This document shows positions 10,043-21,699 of a stretch of DNA of 64,000 bases, in pieces. A model generated the notes under the pieces. It had not been told where the DNA came from. It worked only from the letters and a program-made list of their open reading frames with translations, and searched no databases. The stretch comes from Isoetes taiwanensis. Its lineage: Eukaryota; Streptophyta; Lycopodiopsida; Isoetales; Isoetaceae. Position 1 is the stretch's first letter. The number at the start of each line of letters is the position of its first letter. The position numbers and the translations under genes are program-made. The DNA lies in assembly GCA_021234155.1 (NCBI GenBank), contig JAJEKV010000083.1, positions 588,332-652,331 of the forward strand, written 5' to 3'.

Positions 10043-10820
10043 GTGAAGGGGCCTGGCTCAGAAGGAGGTTCGTGTTCTGACTCATGACAGATCCCTCTGG
10101 TGTGTAAGGCCTACCGGGGATCAATGCAGACTAGGTCTAATGGTTTGCCACTGAGTGCGGGCAAGGCATGGGCTCGACACCCGTGGAGTGGAGTTCACTT
10201 TCCAATGGGTTAAGTCGAATAAGGGCAGTGGCCCTCTAGTCGCCTTGAGTCAGCATGGAGACCTCTGGTGGGAGTGATCCCTACCTGCCCCATCGGAACT
10301 GGGGAGATGCAACCCAGGAATAGCCCCCTTGGCTATGCATCCGGCGGGCTACAGTCAGGTCCCAACACTCTTCAACCTACTCTGCAAAGTGCCAAAGTGT
10401 GCACAGGAGGGGCGGATGGAGTGGACAACCCAATGCCATGTTCTTATGCCAGCCCAATCCATTGTCACGACTCTGTCTACAATGAACTCTGGAGACCCAA
10501 GCTTGTCAGTCATCCCCCGGAGTCTGAGCCTTGGGTAGGAGCTCCCTTTGTATTGTGCTGATCTTTGTCTATGCAGATGTTGATGTGCCACCTTCGAGGT
10601 GGATATATTATGTTATGCTACTGACGTGTATGTTTACGCTTCCGCAGCTAGGTAGGCCCTGAGGGAGACGGGGTAAAATGACCCCTTCATTCTTCCCACT
10701 GTGGACTCCAGACGGTCACAGTGATATGTGGAGGGCCCTGTATCAGTATGGAGCTGGTATGGGGGATGAACTCCTGTTTGTATACGGTGCGGGCATCGTA
10801 TATGAGTAGGGGACGTCACA
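10043..10820 (+). repeat. 3' LTR (portion alignable to the 5' LTR)
   Basis: This matches 1-761 and ends GGGGACGTCACA at 10820. The true 5' edge of this LTR lies upstream, somewhere in about 9400-10040, and cannot be fixed because the matching part of the left LTR is outside the window. Confidence 0.85.
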
Positions 10821-10829
10821 CAGTAGATA

Positions 10830-12130
10830 ACGTTGCCATATTGCCATCATGATGAACATGATCATTGTTGCCATGAATGGATTCAAAACTATCGAACAAG
10901 GAATGAAGTCTTGTCACTCTTGGAACTATGACTGGAATAGCTCCATATCTCACTATTAATCTAGGTGATACTCTCGTGATGATAAAAGAAAGCAAAACCT
11001 ATTATTCTTTGGCATAAACACAAAAGCTAAATTTATCAATAACAAACAGAAAATATCTGACAGAAGATGCCATTAACAAAATCGAGATGCGCCCACATGC
11101 ATGAACCAGTGCGTTATATTAAATGCACATCATCAGGTCAAGAGAAGAAGACCTTTTTTCTTACCATTTTCTAATTTATAATTAAAATAGCTGATCAATA
11201 CATACCTACAAAATCGAGAAACTTGTTCTTGCAATCAACTACCAATAAGAACTCAAGGAAAGACAGATGCTAGTTCTACAAGAACGATTTCATTTGTTAA
11301 TTAATTGGCAGCATCGTCAGTTGCAGAACACCGAAGTATTTCTTGAACACATCCATTTCCATGCTCAACAAATACCTGTAGGCTTCAGTCTAAATTTAGT
11401 CTGATGCTCAACAAAGTGCATGTAAGGCTTAAAAGTATGAAAGCAAGATTCACGGCAGGACCAAGGGAGTTTTCTGGGTCGAATAAATAAGAAACCATAG
11501 GCCTATATTCGTATGGAAAATTACAAAAATATTTTCATTGAAGAAAATACAATCAGTAGTTGCGGCCATCGAAGCATTAGATATGCTAAATATGCCTCAA
11601 GATGTCCAATCCCACCCTCCTCTTAACGAATTGCCCCTTAACGGGGGGCAATCCAAAAACAACATCAAAAATATGTTGTCATACATAACAAATGAGGAGT
11701 TTTGCAACTTTGACTAGTTGCGGCTAAAATAGGCCTCAAGATGCCCAAACCCACCTCTCGCTAACGAATTTCCCCTTAAGCTGCCTGTATGGATGGGAGG
11801 AGGGGATAATCCAAAAACAATATCAACATTTGTTTTCATACGTAACAAATGATGAGTTTTGCAACTTTGACTAGTTGCAGATTTGAGTATGTTAATAAAT
11901 ACCTTGGCTTAGCTTGATGCAGCTTTTCTCTCTTCTTGAATCAAAACCATAGTCTTTGTATAATGCTATTTATTGTTGATCATTAAATACAATTCATAAA
12001 AACTCCTACATTGATTTGTTGAAAGATATATTATTTCTTATAATCGCATGGAGTCACCAGACGAAGATATGGGTGCACTTCTATGTTCAATTAGAAAGAC
12101 AAGGCAAGATGCAACAGAGCAATCAGCCCT
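10830..12130 (-). repeat. inverted copy of the dirigent gene 3' flank, internally duplicated
   Basis: Bases from about 11140 to 12130 are, in reverse complement, similar to 62160-63060, the DNA just downstream of the dirigent gene. Matches run through the AAGATATATTATTTCTTATA region and the TTTGACTAGTTGC stretches. Similarity ends close to the dirigent stop codon, so the coding part is not included. Within 11540-11900 a ~150-180 bp unit occurs twice in tandem. No gene is seen. Confidence 0.7.
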
Positions 12131-12245
12131 GCCTCACTCCCGTCAAAAGATGTCGCCCCTTTGACATTTTGAACAGTCGTTGGAGCTGTAGGCTTCACAT
12201 TTGATATCACAGGCCTTGGTTCATCCCCGGAGACAATATGCCCTA
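12105..12245 (-). pseudogene. possible receptor-kinase C-terminal exon remnant
   Basis: The minus frame reads SGDEPRPVISNVK and then VKGATSFDGSEAG, which resembles the C-terminal tail of some plant LRR receptor kinases. It is a single short piece with no kinase domain nearby, and it abuts the inverted dirigent flank. Weak call. Confidence 0.25.
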
Positions 12246-15032
12246 GCAAATTTGCCTTCAACATTTATAAACCAACAAAAAGCATTGTCATGTGATAACC
12301 TTTCTATCTTTCCCATTGCAGCTCAATCTTAAGCTATCCTTTGTCCTCCGATATCGTCCCGCTCTGATACCATATTAACAATGTGAAATACGAGAAACAT
12401 TCAAGCTGCTTTTTCATCGAAATAGGAAATATCTTATACAAATTAAGGCGACGCTAAAGATAGATACTTAATGCACCGTCACAATTATTTCCAGTTCACT
12501 GGCTAGAATGGATGTTAACAGAATTCAAGAGCTTGGCATCGGATTGGGCTGGGCCGAGGTCTCCAGTTCCAAAATTGCTGAAGCTGAGTCATTTGCACTG
12601 TAGCTGGTCCAAGATTCACTGTAGCTGCCAACTTTGTTGCCCAAGTGTCGGCCAAGGTTTGCTGCTGTTGTCCGCCTTCCCCAGATGATATGCTGTCGCT
12701 TCTCTTATAGTGGTCAAGGACTTTAAAAAGGCTCAATGTTTAAATTAAAAGGATATCCCTTGTTTTTCTAAAAGGCTTCGATGCCCGTTTATTTCCAACT
12801 TTATAAAAGCCTTTGCCTTTTAATAAAGGCTTTAGAACCTTGGTAGAAAAAGTGCCCAGCGTTGCTGGGCATTTCGTCATGTGAAGTTTAAATAATGATA
12901 ACAAAACTGGGACAATGTTAACAAGGCACCAAGACAGTACACCTTGCTCCAATGCCATGGGCAATAGGATTTGCAATAACAAACACGTTATTTATGGTTA
13001 TTTATGTCTGTCCATCAAATGAGTTTGTAAACTAATGGTTATCCAAACTTAATAATCTAAGTCGAAGCTATCATTCCATTTAGTTGCTTTATTTGCCATA
13101 TATATAAATTGTTGTTTTGACAGCATGACTTGTAAAATTCTGTAGTGTGCATTATACTAGTCATATTTGATTACAAAAAATTGGCACCACCACTGCAAGG
13201 AGGGATGGGTATGAGAGGGATGAGCAATCGAGAAGGTTACACGTTTTTAAGCCTACGTGTTTTTACTGAATGGCAATATTAGATAGTGGAATGGTGTTTA
13301 TTTTATAGGATTGTAGTTTTAATGCAATTGTGGGAATACTCTATATTTTCCCTCTGTTTATTGGATGAAAGGTGGGATAAAACGAAATGGATAGTGGGCC
13401 ACCGTTAATGTGAAAGATTATTTTTGTGCCGCGATCTGACATCACCTAATAATGAAAAATGGAAGTTGGGACACAGACTTCGTTGAATGGTGGACAACAG
13501 GTCGCAAAAGAGGCAATCTATTGCAACAACAGGTCAATTTCTTGGCGCCCCACTTACCATTTTGTAGGCAAACGACAAAGGGAGCTGCCTTTTTGCAACA
13601 ATATAAAACCCTTTCCTCGCTGATGTGGGTCACGGTACACATGACACACATGACACACCTTATTCAGAAATAATTTTGCATGTTTCCTATTCCTACACCT
13701 TGCTGTTGTTCGTTGATCCCTCACAATATTTTCATGTAACACGACGTATTTTTCCAATATTCTAGAGTGCATTGCAGGAACTACTTTGTGAAGCTGGGGA
13801 TTCGTTCCTAACTTCTCTTATTATGTTGTACTAATAAACTAAGGCAAATAAAATCACTAATAAACTAAGGCAAATAGAATCACTCAATACGTCTTTTGCA
13901 GCTGGATTGTTGTCACATTAGCAATAGATTGTTTCCCATTTATAAATTATATTAAACTGTGGCATGACTAATTGCTGGCTTTTTTTTAGACTTGGCAAGA
14001 GCTCTCTGTAATAAACAGCCATTTATATCAATCATGCAATTCAAATAGTAAAATCGATAGTAGTGGAGAATAAAGCAACTACTATGAAATGATAGTGGAG
14101 AATAAAGCAACTACTGTGAAATGATAGTGGAGAATAAAGCAACTACTTGAAAGAATAAAAAACAAACCCCCTCAAGGACAAAGTAACTACTCTATTCTAT
14201 TCTATTCTATTCTGTTATTTATAGGTAACTCTAGAGACAAAGCATATACTACATTCTGTTCCACATAGATAAGTCTAACGTATCACCTTAAATTCAAGGC
14301 CAATTTTAATATATGACAACTAGAAACCCAACATAATAGTTTACAATAATTTGTGTTAGTTTCAAGTTGTCAATGTGGCATACAAGTTTAATTTCATCTC
14401 AATATTTAGTAACGCGTACAACCATTATAGTAAGAATGAAGCAACTACTTGGAAAACAAACCCCTATGTTGTGACAAACCCTTATGGAGGTGGGATCCCA
14501 ACCACATTCTCGAGAGCTTTTCAGAATCTAGAATTTAAAGAACTCGACCAGAAGCAAGTAGGAGATAGACTTTACCTTTACTTCTTTTACTTCTTCACAC
14601 CAAACCCCATAAATCGGAAGCACCTTCGTTGCCGACATGAAGCACCCTGGTCTGTATGCCAGGGTAGTGCCGCCGTACTTGTATATGCAAGTTGTGTCTA
14701 AACCGTCATGCACAATTTGCAAAAGCCGGCAAATTGGTTACTTATCTTTAAACGGGTTGATGATGACGTTGCATCATGATGCAAATTTTCTAAGCACTTG
14801 AGTTATGTCTTACTCTCTTTGAATTCTTTTGACTTGTGCTTTGGGGCCGCGTCTGCGGCTATCAAAATGACTGCCAGAATGGCGGTTAAGGCGAACAACG
14901 TGCAGCAATCTTCCTCAAGTTCAGATTATAAAGACATCATCTCAAGCATGACATCCATCACAGCTCACAAGCTTTTTTCAGCAATTTCACCCATCTTTTT
15001 AGGCTTTGATACAATTTCTACTCGTTGGGATA
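12246..15032. other. intergenic, upstream of the LRR gene
   Basis: AT-rich DNA with short tandem repeats: 27 bp twice at about 13830-13885, and a TCTAT microsatellite near 14194-14215. There is a small hairpin GCCCAGC/GCTGGGC at 12854-12870. No convincing coding region is seen. The final few hundred bases should contain the LRR promoter and 5' leader. Confidence 0.5.
14056..14150 (+). repeat. tandem repeat, 3 units of ~32 bp
   Basis: The unit GTGGAGAATAAAGCAACTAC occurs three times, joined by TATGAAATGATA-like spacers. It lies about 0.9 kb upstream of the LRR start. Confidence 0.85.
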
Positions 15033-16793
15033 ATGGCGTCCCTATACTGGATAGCAGTACTATTAGTAATATTATTCTGGACAGCTACAACATCTGTTCA
15101 AGCAGCCGAGCAATGTGTACCTGCAGATGGCATTGCTTTGCTTAAACTCAAATCTCAGGTAACAGATCTTGCAGCCATTTGGAATTCAAATGATACAAAT
15201 TGTTGTAATTGGTATGGGGTTGAATGCAATGTTACAACAGGGCGAGTTCATTATTTATATCTGCCTTCTGGTTCTGCTGAAACTCCCACTTCTGTTCTTG
15301 GGGCTCTAGCCACTATGTCAGAGCTTAAAACCCTAAATGCTATAGGGCGGCCTTTCACAGGTCCAATCCCTACATCCCTTTCCAACCTTACAAAGTTAAA
15401 AAATCTGTGGTTGCCCAACAACCCAGGTATTAATGGTACCCTTCCTCACTTTCTCTTCAGCCTTCCTAATCTAGAAGAGCTTGATTTGTCTTGTGATTAT
15501 TCTTTCTCTGGCATTACTGGCAGTCTGCCTTCAAAATTCTCCAAGCTTAGCAAGCTCAGGATCCTCAAACTAAAGAAAGCTAAATTGGTAGGGACTATAC
15601 CTTCTGCACTTTCTATGCTCCATAACCTTGAAAGCTTGGATCTATCAAATAATCTTTTACATGGCACCATACCTTCTGCCGTTGGTTTGCTCCACAATCT
15701 TCAAGATTTGGATCTCTCAAATAATTTCTTACATGGTCCCATCCCTGCCAGTTTAGGAGACCTTTCTAAGCTTCAATACTTATCACTTCAGGATAATCCA
15801 GATATCGGAGGAACTCTTCCCTCTTCTTTTGAAGGCCTTAATACATTGTCAACATTGAGAATATCCAACACAAGTCTATATGGTCCCATTCCTGATATAT
15901 TTAGAGGAACCCCAAATCTGCAAGTTCTTGAGATCCAGAACAACTACTTCACAGGCCCACTTCCTCCATCGCTTAGCCTCCTTGGCAAGCTGTCAGAGTT
16001 TGATGGACATAGCAACTATCTCTCTGGTCCTCTTAGTGATGGATTTGGCAGTAACCTCACGAATCTATATTATTTAGATCTCAGTTACAACAAGATTAAT
16101 GGGCTGCCTACGGATTTAAAGTCAATGAAAAACTTGTTTACTTTGAAATTAAGCGGAAATGTGCTAACCTTTGATTCTATCAAAGGCATTACAAGCATTC
16201 CAACACTTTCGGTTATCAAGTTAAGCAACTGTAGCCTCAAAGGTCCCATACCTAGCTGGTTCAGCAAGCTCAGGTTACCAGGAGACCCAGATGATCCGCA
16301 TCTACCAGCTGTTATTGATTTGTCATTTAACTCCATTACAGGAAGCATCTCCCCTGAATTTGGTAACATAATAGGTCTTGGTGGTTTATATCTTCACAAC
16401 AACAAGATTTCAGGCATAATACCATCAAATCTTGGAAATGCAGAGAGCCTGGAAAATGTGGACCTATCAGAGAATCAGCTAAGTGGCTCAATTCCTGAGT
16501 CATTGTCGAAACTGTGGCAGCTAAAGTCTTTAGATTTATCCCACAACAAAATTTCTGGTAAGCTGCCATCTGGCATAGGATCTTTAGTTCGTTTGAAAGA
16601 CTTGGATTTGTCCAGGAATAAATTGAGTGGCTCAATCCCAGAGTCTTTTTTGAATCTATGGTTGGAATCACTAGATTTGTCATACAACAAATTAAGTGGG
16701 AAGATACCACAAGGAGACGCTTTAAACAAGTTCAATTCATCAAGCTACGAGGGCAATCCAAGGCTATGTGGCTACCCTCTTAAAGGATGCTAA
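15033..16793 (+). CDS. secreted leucine-rich-repeat protein (LRRNT_2; no kinase)
   Basis: Single-exon ORF of 586 residues. I chose the ATG at 15033 because it has A at -3 and G at +4 and gives a clean signal peptide (MASLYWIAVLLVILFW) ending near Ala 24; the frame is open a little further upstream without an ATG. An LRRNT_2 cap follows, with AEQCV and NCCNWYGVEC. Then come about eighteen plant-type repeats of the xxLxxLxLxxNxLxGxIP form, many with clear LDLS and GSIPESLS. It ends with a C-terminal cap (GNPRLCGYPLKGC) and no transmembrane helix or kinase. It is longer than typical polygalacturonase inhibitors (about 330 residues) and resembles the ectodomain of LRR receptor proteins. It probably acts in the apoplast in recognition or defence; the ligand is unknown. 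No frame damage is seen. Confidence 0.9.
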   Translation: MASLYWIAVLLVILFWTATTSVQAAEQCVPADGIALLKLKSQVTDLAAIWNSNDTNCCNWYGVECNVTTGRVHYLYLPSGSAETPTSVLGALATMSELKTLNAIGRPFTGPIPTSLSNLTKLKNLWLPNNPGINGTLPHFLFSLPNLEELDLSCDYSFSGITGSLPSKFSKLSKLRILKLKKAKLVGTIPSALSMLHNLESLDLSNNLLHGTIPSAVGLLHNLQDLDLSNNFLHGPIPASLGDLSKLQYLSLQDNPDIGGTLPSSFEGLNTLSTLRISNTSLYGPIPDIFRGTPNLQVLEIQNNYFTGPLPPSLSLLGKLSEFDGHSNYLSGPLSDGFGSNLTNLYYLDLSYNKINGLPTDLKSMKNLFTLKLSGNVLTFDSIKGITSIPTLSVIKLSNCSLKGPIPSWFSKLRLPGDPDDPHLPAVIDLSFNSITGSISPEFGNIIGLGGLYLHNNKISGIIPSNLGNAESLENVDLSENQLSGSIPESLSKLWQLKSLDLSHNKISGKLPSGIGSLVRLKDLDLSRNKLSGSIPESFLNLWLESLDLSYNKLSGKIPQGDALNKFNSSSYEGNPRLCGYPLKGC

Positions 16794-16914
16794 ATGTTGC
16801 GTGTATTTCTGACTGGCAATGCATGTTGCTGGATTATCATCTACTAAGTAAATAAGCTGATGTTTTTAACTGGTACACGATATAAAAGCTTCGATTTTGA
16901 AGTCAATATGGTTT

Positions 16915-17966
16915 TACAAGTTTATTCTACTCGCTCTTCCTACTTAATAATGTGTCATGGATGTTAATACTCATATTTTGCCTGCATTTGACATAAAAAC
17001 TTAGACTAGTAATTCAATGTTGTTAATCACGAGAAAAGTGCTAAAAAGCAAATAAAAAGAAAAGAGCATTTGTAATGTTCCAACACACACAACGTCAATG
17101 CGTTCACCTTTAAGGGAGATCAATTTGTGTTTAAGCCACCATTTTTCTCATCTAGCTAGAATGAATTTCTTTCATCTAAAAGAAAATTTTCTATGCGATT
17201 ACTAAAAAAGAATGGATCATGGAAACATCTAAGGAATATATTCCATGAGCATCCATATGCACCCTTCCTTGAGAGTCAAGATGGGGTCGAAGAGGCCCAT
17301 ATTGACTCGATTTATATGGGGGGTTTAAAAGCTCCCTATTCAATGGTTAGATCATTCGAATTTCCCTAACACCAACACAACAAAACAAACAACCAGTACA
17401 TCAAGTGAGCTTGGGGAATCGAATCCCAACAGGGATCCAACGCCCTCCACATACTTAACATGCCTCCTTGAGGATGTCTCTAATTTCAACAACATTATGC
17501 ATCAAGATGATCAGTCTGGCGTCACTAACAATCAGGGGCATCAGACTGATGATCATGATACATAGTTGTTGTTAGTATCAACTCGCCTCCGGATGGTGGT
17601 AAAGCTCTAGAGTACTCTCAAAGGCTAAAGTTCAACAGCCATCAAGAGCATTATTACCACCCGGAAGGCTGCCCATCACCATGCACACTATAAGAAAACA
17701 ACTCACACATACCAGTGAACCCGGGAAGTTGAACCCCAACACAATGCCAATGCTGATCTGGGCATAGGAGCAATCCCAACACAAGGGATCTCCCCTATAT
17801 TCAGGGGCTTAGCCAGCTGAAATTTTAGAAGTGTCGAGTGCATATGTCAACCTACTCACGAATAAGCACGGTTTCCAGAAACTGAAATCACAAATTTCAG
17901 AGATCACATTCAACATATCACAGAAGAATAGATATGCCTCTACAAGCATGAAACAACCCATAAAAA
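16915..17966 (+). repeat. left direct repeat of composite element
   Basis: Begins ACAAGTTTATTCTACTCGCT and ends near CCCATAAAAA. It is nearly identical to 23981-25046. It starts about 120 bp after the LRR stop codon. Confidence 0.85.
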
Positions 17967-18360
17967 GGGGGACAATACACACTAATTCATGGGCGGTCGG
18001 ATGTGGCATGCCTAATGACGACGTCAATCTGCTGGATTTCCTGCACCAAGAGAACTTTTGCAAGGCTCGTGTGGGACCTCATGGTATACAGTTTAGAGAC
18101 TAGAACACCAAGATATTCCTACTCCACACTAGACATTGCAGAATCTATGGCATCAAAAAAACCTGTGAGCTGTCGTCGCAAAATTTGAAGGGAGGCTGTT
18201 ATTCTATGCCCCTCAGTGCCAATCTGTATGACATTCCAGCTTCAGCAGGGTAAACATGTGGGTCAGGATGGGATGCATTAATCCGTGAGCTTATGAACGA
18301 AGGGTCCGAGCTCAAAACCGGATGACCATTATCACCTTGTACATCACCACCATCATAGCA

Positions 18361-18386
18361 CTGTAAGGGAGGGTGGCCATCAATGG
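18361..18386 (+). repeat. left terminal inverted repeat of Tigger-like element
   Basis: Starts CTGTAAGGGAGGGTGG. The reverse complement of the right end reads CTGTTAAGGGAGGGTGG, one base longer. Confidence 0.8.
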
Positions 18387-19761
18387 CTCACTTAAGGGAA
18401 AAAAGATCTGAATGCCTTCTATTAAATGCCAAACCAGCAGCAGAATACTATATTAATGTGCTCTAGCATGTAAACTAACATCACCATTAAAAAAAATGAA
18501 TAAATGGATCAACCAAGCAGAAGTAACAATGGCTGAAAGTCATGGGGTCTGAGTACCCATATGGGCATAGTCGTTCCTAAATGGTTCATCGAACATGAAC
18601 TGCCCATGATCCCCTGACAGTCCTATACAACACCTCTAACTGACATGCAGCATGTCCTAAGTGGCTTGAATGATATCTTAAATGGCCCATTGGTTCAATA
18701 TAGTGGATCACCTGCTGTCGTTAATGGACCATAATAGCTACTTAAATAGAGCACATGCCATCTTTAATGGATCATACAGCAGCTCGAATGGACATTTTAT
18801 AAACCTGCAATGGAACATCAACACGCCTACTTAGACCTTCTGAACACCAAAATAGAGCATTACTAGACCTGAATGGAGCAGACACTTACCTTGTTTGTCC
18901 AGCTACTCTCCACATTGGTGCAGCTAACACACCTATAACAGATCATTTAAAAACCTGCATGGATCATCAACAATACGAGTTAGACTAGATATACACCGAG
19001 ATGGATCACTCAATACGCCTACTTAAATCATCTAAATACTGAAATGGACCAAATTCAAAACTGTTATTGGTCAACTGTTTACCTTGTTTGTTCATCTAAT
19101 CTCCATATTGGTGCAGCCAAACACCTCAAAGGATCAGCATCTAACCTTTTGCATAAGTTAGTAATAAAATCCTCAAAAGGCCGGTTAGGGGAATTGAACC
19201 TAAACCGCCAGAGACTTTGGCGGCAACCATTCTAGGCCACCGCACACAAGCCAAGCAAACAATTTACATCAGTAGCATTGTTGAGATGATCATGTAATCA
19301 CATAGCCCCTTGTGATTTCATGATCATCTCAACAACAAAAATAAAGCAAGAAACAAATTAGAAAGATTAACTTTTGGATTACAAAGCACGTCAATAAAGT
19401 GTGGACTCTTGCAACAAACTACAAAATAAGAAGAGTGATATTGATCTTCCATGCACAATACAAAAGTAATTACGCGGAGTGCGGAATTTCAAATATGAAA
19501 CTTAGAAAAGCGGTAGTTTCATATATTTAAACTTAAAAACAACAGTTCATATCCTGAAATAACAGGTTTAAAAGCACCTTAAATTCCAAGACTCTCCAAG
19601 TGATCTTCAGCTTCTTTCCTGTACAGATCATCCAATGTCTTGGTTTTCTTTGCAAACAAGGGAGAATTGTTGTCTCTGCCATGATAACCATCAGGTTCTG
19701 TCCAATACTCACTTGGATTTCCGAATTCTACACCACCATCTTCCTTGCTACCTCAACATGC

Positions 19762-21699
19762 CTACATGCTCTTTTTGCGGTGCTCATCCCATGAACATTC
19801 ATGGGTGTCTTCAATACTGCAACCAATACATGGACCACTATCTTCCGGGTCCTGGCTATCCTGAAATACTGCCAATACTTGGTCCTGAGATTCTGGTTGG
19901 TCTACATCTGGTTCAGGTATAATTGGCAAGTCAATGGTTAAGTTCTTACCCTTAGGTTCAATGGTCAAGTCAATGCATGCACGCCTGGCCTTTGATCTTT
20001 CTTTGGCCAGTTGCAACACCATAACTTCATCATCATCAGAAGATGATGATTCCACCACAACATTTCTTTTTCTTGTTCTCTTACCTGTTTTTTCCCCTTG
20101 TAATCTCTTTTTTTCTTCCCTATCCTTTTTAGCAAGTTCTTTCCTTGCTTTCTCTCTCTCCTTTGCCTCCTTCTTCTCTTCTTGGATTCTTTTCTTCTCC
20201 TCAATTTTCTCTTGTCTAACACGTGCTGCCTCCTCATCTCTCTTCTGCTGTTCAAGCCTAGCAGTTAACACCTCATCTGAAGTAACATACAATTTTACTT
20301 TAAAAGTAGCAGGTAATTTTCCTCTTCTCTTTTTTTGAACTTGTGCTGTAGCTGCAGCTTGTGTAATTGCAATTGCCAAGGATGCTAGACCAGTTTGCTG
20401 CCTACTACTGCCCTCAGCAGCCAACTGGCCAGCATGATCTGCAATACCAGTTTGCTGCCTACTACTGCCCTCAGCAACCAACTGGCAAGCATGATCTGCA
20501 GCAGGAACCTCACCTGCAACTACTGCAATAGGGACTTCACATTCCACATGAGGGCCTACAATAGGATTTGGATCAGGGCTGGTAGTATTGGAATCTGGAG
20601 AAGGTGCACAAGTAGAAGCATTTTCATTTGGAATTGGAACAGAATTATCAGTGGGAGAATGAGTTGCAGCAATCTGGTTCATGGTAGTCTCAATTTGATC
20701 AGCAACAGTATCAGGCTTAACTGCAGTAGGATCAAATGGCCAAATCCCTGTTTTCTTGAAACCAGCAGCTATGTTTACAGGAATAAGTGAGGCTTCCAAA
20801 GATTTGGAGACAATTGAAGCCAAGTCTTCTTTGGAAGGTTCAAACCCAATCCTAGAATGCATGAAACGTGATCTAAGATTTTTAAAAGAATTCTTAAAAG
20901 GTGAAAAGCAACTTACATCCAAGGGTTGAAGTCTATGAGAGGTGTGAGGTGGTAGCTGCAGAATGTGAAGTCCCATATTCTTGGCCTTTTGAATAGTCTC
21001 AATAGTCACGTGAGAGCCATGGCCATCACAAATGAGGAGATGTGGCCTCTCAATACTAATTCCTCCCGGCACATTCTTTTTGAAATGATCTAACCAGCCA
21101 CAAAACAACACATCAGTAATCCAGGCCTTTTTTTGATAGGCTAGAACAGCTCCAGGTTCACAACCCAATAAGAGATCAGTATCCCTCATCCTTTTGCCCT
21201 TGAAGACATATAAATTTGGCAATTTGCCACCCTGTGCATTGACACAACAGAGAACTGTAAGCCATTCTCTATTGCCAGGTATGGTCTCAGTAACATTTCT
21301 CATACCCTTCCTTGCAATAACTCTGATTTTATTCCTATTCCCTGCCTGCACTCCAGTCTCATCTGCATTCCACACTCGGGAAGGGTCTAGGCTCAATTTA
21401 CTATAAATTGACTTGAGAGTATCATAAAAATTTGTGAGGTTAGAGCTGGACATTGCCTTGATTCTTGCTACCTCAACACATTGAGTGGATCTGAGAGAGA
21501 GTTCAGGATGTCTATGTTTGAAACCCTTCCACCATTTAGCGCCAGGCAAACCATCCTTAAAAGCAGTGACTCGGTTAATGGTCATTTGAGAGACTCTTTC
21601 TCTTAGAACCCCTAAAGTTACTGCCCTTCCTTCATCACATAATTCAAGGCACCAATTCACAAGCATCTCTTCCTCTTCCAATGTAAGGGCTTTAGGCAT
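19762..21699 (-). CDS. Tigger/Jerky-like DDE transposase
   Basis: A 645-residue ORF. Residues 1-90 look like the CENP-B-type DNA-binding helix-turn-helix (LTLEEEEMLVNWC, then WWKGFKHRHPELSLR). The DDE_1 catalytic core follows: VWNADETGVQ carries the first Asp, HLLICDGHGSH the second, and SHRLQPLDVSCFSPFK the third. The C-terminal third is a low-complexity Lys/Glu coiled coil and an Asp-rich tail with PDVDQPESQD. A nested repeat HACQLVAEGSSRQQTGIA occurs about twice. A pipsqueak-like first domain expected upstream is present but out of frame (see next entry), so the functional N-terminus appears damaged. It would catalyse excision and insertion of the surrounding element. Confidence 0.88.
   Translation of the reverse strand: MPKALTLEEEEMLVNWCLELCDEGRAVTLGVLRERVSQMTINRVTAFKDGLPGAKWWKGFKHRHPELSLRSTQCVEVARIKAMSSSNLTNFYDTLKSIYSKLSLDPSRVWNADETGVQAGNRNKIRVIARKGMRNVTETIPGNREWLTVLCCVNAQGGKLPNLYVFKGKRMRDTDLLLGCEPGAVLAYQKKAWITDVLFCGWLDHFKKNVPGGISIERPHLLICDGHGSHVTIETIQKAKNMGLHILQLPPHTSHRLQPLDVSCFSPFKNSFKNLRSRFMHSRIGFEPSKEDLASIVSKSLEASLIPVNIAAGFKKTGIWPFDPTAVKPDTVADQIETTMNQIAATHSPTDNSVPIPNENASTCAPSPDSNTTSPDPNPIVGPHVECEVPIAVVAGEVPAADHACQLVAEGSSRQQTGIADHAGQLAAEGSSRQQTGLASLAIAITQAAATAQVQKKRRGKLPATFKVKLYVTSDEVLTARLEQQKRDEEAARVRQEKIEEKKRIQEEKKEAKEREKARKELAKKDREEKKRLQGEKTGKRTRKRNVVVESSSSDDDEVMVLQLAKERSKARRACIDLTIEPKGKNLTIDLPIIPEPDVDQPESQDQVLAVFQDSQDPEDSGPCIGCSIEDTHECSWDEHRKKSM

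Larger units (their letters stand above)
1..10820 (+). mobile_element. LTR retrotransposon carrying cargo genes, left LTR incomplete
   Basis: Bases 1-761 and 10043-10820 are direct repeats of each other. The left copy is followed by a tRNA-Met primer-binding site and both copies end in GGGGACGTCACA. The internal region runs from 762 to somewhere between about 9400 and 10040. I find no gag, protease, reverse transcriptase, RNase H or integrase in it on either strand, so the element looks non-autonomous (LARD-like). Instead it holds a histone-H3-like fusion gene, a second ORF with an acidic tail, a decayed transposase-like gene and an antisense FCP1-like phosphatase fragment. The last two probably represent a DNA transposon nested inside the retroelement. 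The target duplication cannot be checked because the left end lies outside the window. Confidence 0.8.

Noticed and set aside
12854-12870. Hairpin GCCCAGC/GCTGGGC as a Helitron end
   Set aside because: Neither orientation gives CTRR followed by T at the right distance (CTAC occurs on the minus side).
13452-13772. Overlapping plus and minus ORFs of about 70 codons
   Set aside because: No motif, no neighbouring exons and low complexity; considered chance frames.
16085-16735. Minus-strand ORFs opposite the LRR gene
   Set aside because: Shadows of the repetitive LRR coding sequence.
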